Shown: positions 6,049 to 6,212 of the stretch, in pieces
Numbering within the stretch: the first letter of the stretch is position 1
Layout: each line of letters begins with the position of its first letter
Origin: Deltaproteobacteria bacterium
GTDB taxonomy: Bacteria; SAR324; NAC60-12
Assembly (NCBI GenBank): GCA_002730365.1
Contig: PBZZ01000054.1
Location: 1 to 6,212, forward strand
Direction: 5' to 3'
Length of the DNA stretch: 6,212 bases
Made by a program: the position numbers and the translations under genes
The notes under the pieces: model-generated
Databases searched by the model: none
Told to the model about the DNA's origin: nothing
Seen by the model: the letters and a program-made list of their open reading frames with translations, nothing else

Positions 6049-6054
6049 GAGGAA
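6049..6054 (+). promoter_or_regulatory. Ribosome binding site of the second binding-protein gene
   Basis: GAGGAA lies three bases before ATG at 6058 and supports this start, which opens directly into a signal peptide. Confidence 0.65.
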
Positions 6055-6057
6055 CAA

Positions 6058-6212
6058 ATGAAAATACTCAAACTGTTAACAATATTTTTATTTGCATTTC
6101 AATATGCTTCACTAGCATTTAGTGATGAAACAGAAATAACTATATCAATTGGACCGAGAGGTTTTGGTGAGATGACACCAAGGCTTATTGAAGGATTTAT
6201 GAAAGAGAATCC
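6058..6212 (+). CDS. Second ABC transporter substrate-binding protein, 5' part only
   Basis: Only 51 complete codons are present before the window ends. They encode a signal peptide (Lys2 and Lys5, then a hydrophobic core over about 6-20, with probable cleavage near Ala20 or Ser22). The mature start then reads ETEITISIGPRGFGEMTPRLIEGFMKENP in two pieces: a strand (ITISI), then a helix ending in the F-x-x-E-N-P pattern with which family 1 solute-binding proteins commonly begin. The gene is much more AT-rich than the first binding-protein gene and does not resemble it in this part. It has its own promoter candidate and so probably starts a separate transport operon. This call rests on a short fragment; any exported family 1 binding protein would fit. 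Confidence 0.7.
   Translation, partial: MKILKLLTIFLFAFQYASLAFSDETEITISIGPRGFGEMTPRLIEGFMKEN

Noticed and set aside
1..6212. CRISPR array, insertion sequence, tRNA or phage genes
   Set aside because: No regularly spaced direct repeats, transposase-like frames, terminal repeats or cloverleaf patterns were seen on either strand.

Overview
The window carries one five-gene ABC-transporter operon on the + strand and the first 155 bases of a second binding-protein gene. Everything supported is consistent with a CUT1-type (carbohydrate uptake, MalEFGK/UgpBAEC-like) importer. Signal peptides on the binding proteins and a periplasmic-type (non-lipoprotein) binding protein suggest a Gram-negative bacterium, probably a proteobacterium. 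The coding GC of about 50% falls to a very AT-rich background in the spacers, so I do not name a genus. The transported substrate cannot be read from the sequence; a sugar, polyol or related small organic solute is the family expectation.

Layout: 1-311 is AT-rich non-coding DNA that must hold the operon promoter. 312-1943 encodes a large binding protein (543 aa). A 14-bp hairpin (1955-1986) sits directly behind its stop codon. 2032-2985 encodes a MalF-type permease with an unusual polar insertion after its first membrane helix. 2987-3841 encodes a MalG-type permease. 3872-4954 encodes a MalK-type ATPase. 4951-5799 encodes a second MalG-type permease, which overlaps the ATPase gene by four bases. 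5800-6057 is an AT-rich spacer with several perfect inverted repeats and a consensus-like -35 box. 6058-6212 begins a second, unrelated-looking binding protein and runs off the window.

The expected working model is as follows. The binding protein captures the solute in the periplasm and hands it to a permease heterodimer, which an ATPase homodimer on the cytoplasmic side energises. One MalF-type and one MalG-type subunit suffice for such a complex. The notable point is that this operon supplies two MalG-type subunits, about 69% identical over their last 256 residues and placed on either side of the single ATPase gene. Their C-terminal tails are nearly identical while their coupling loops and last periplasmic regions differ. 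This suggests alternative transporters sharing one ATPase and one MalF, or a specialised second subunit. No mobile element, CRISPR array, tRNA, rRNA or clearly novel enzyme is visible.
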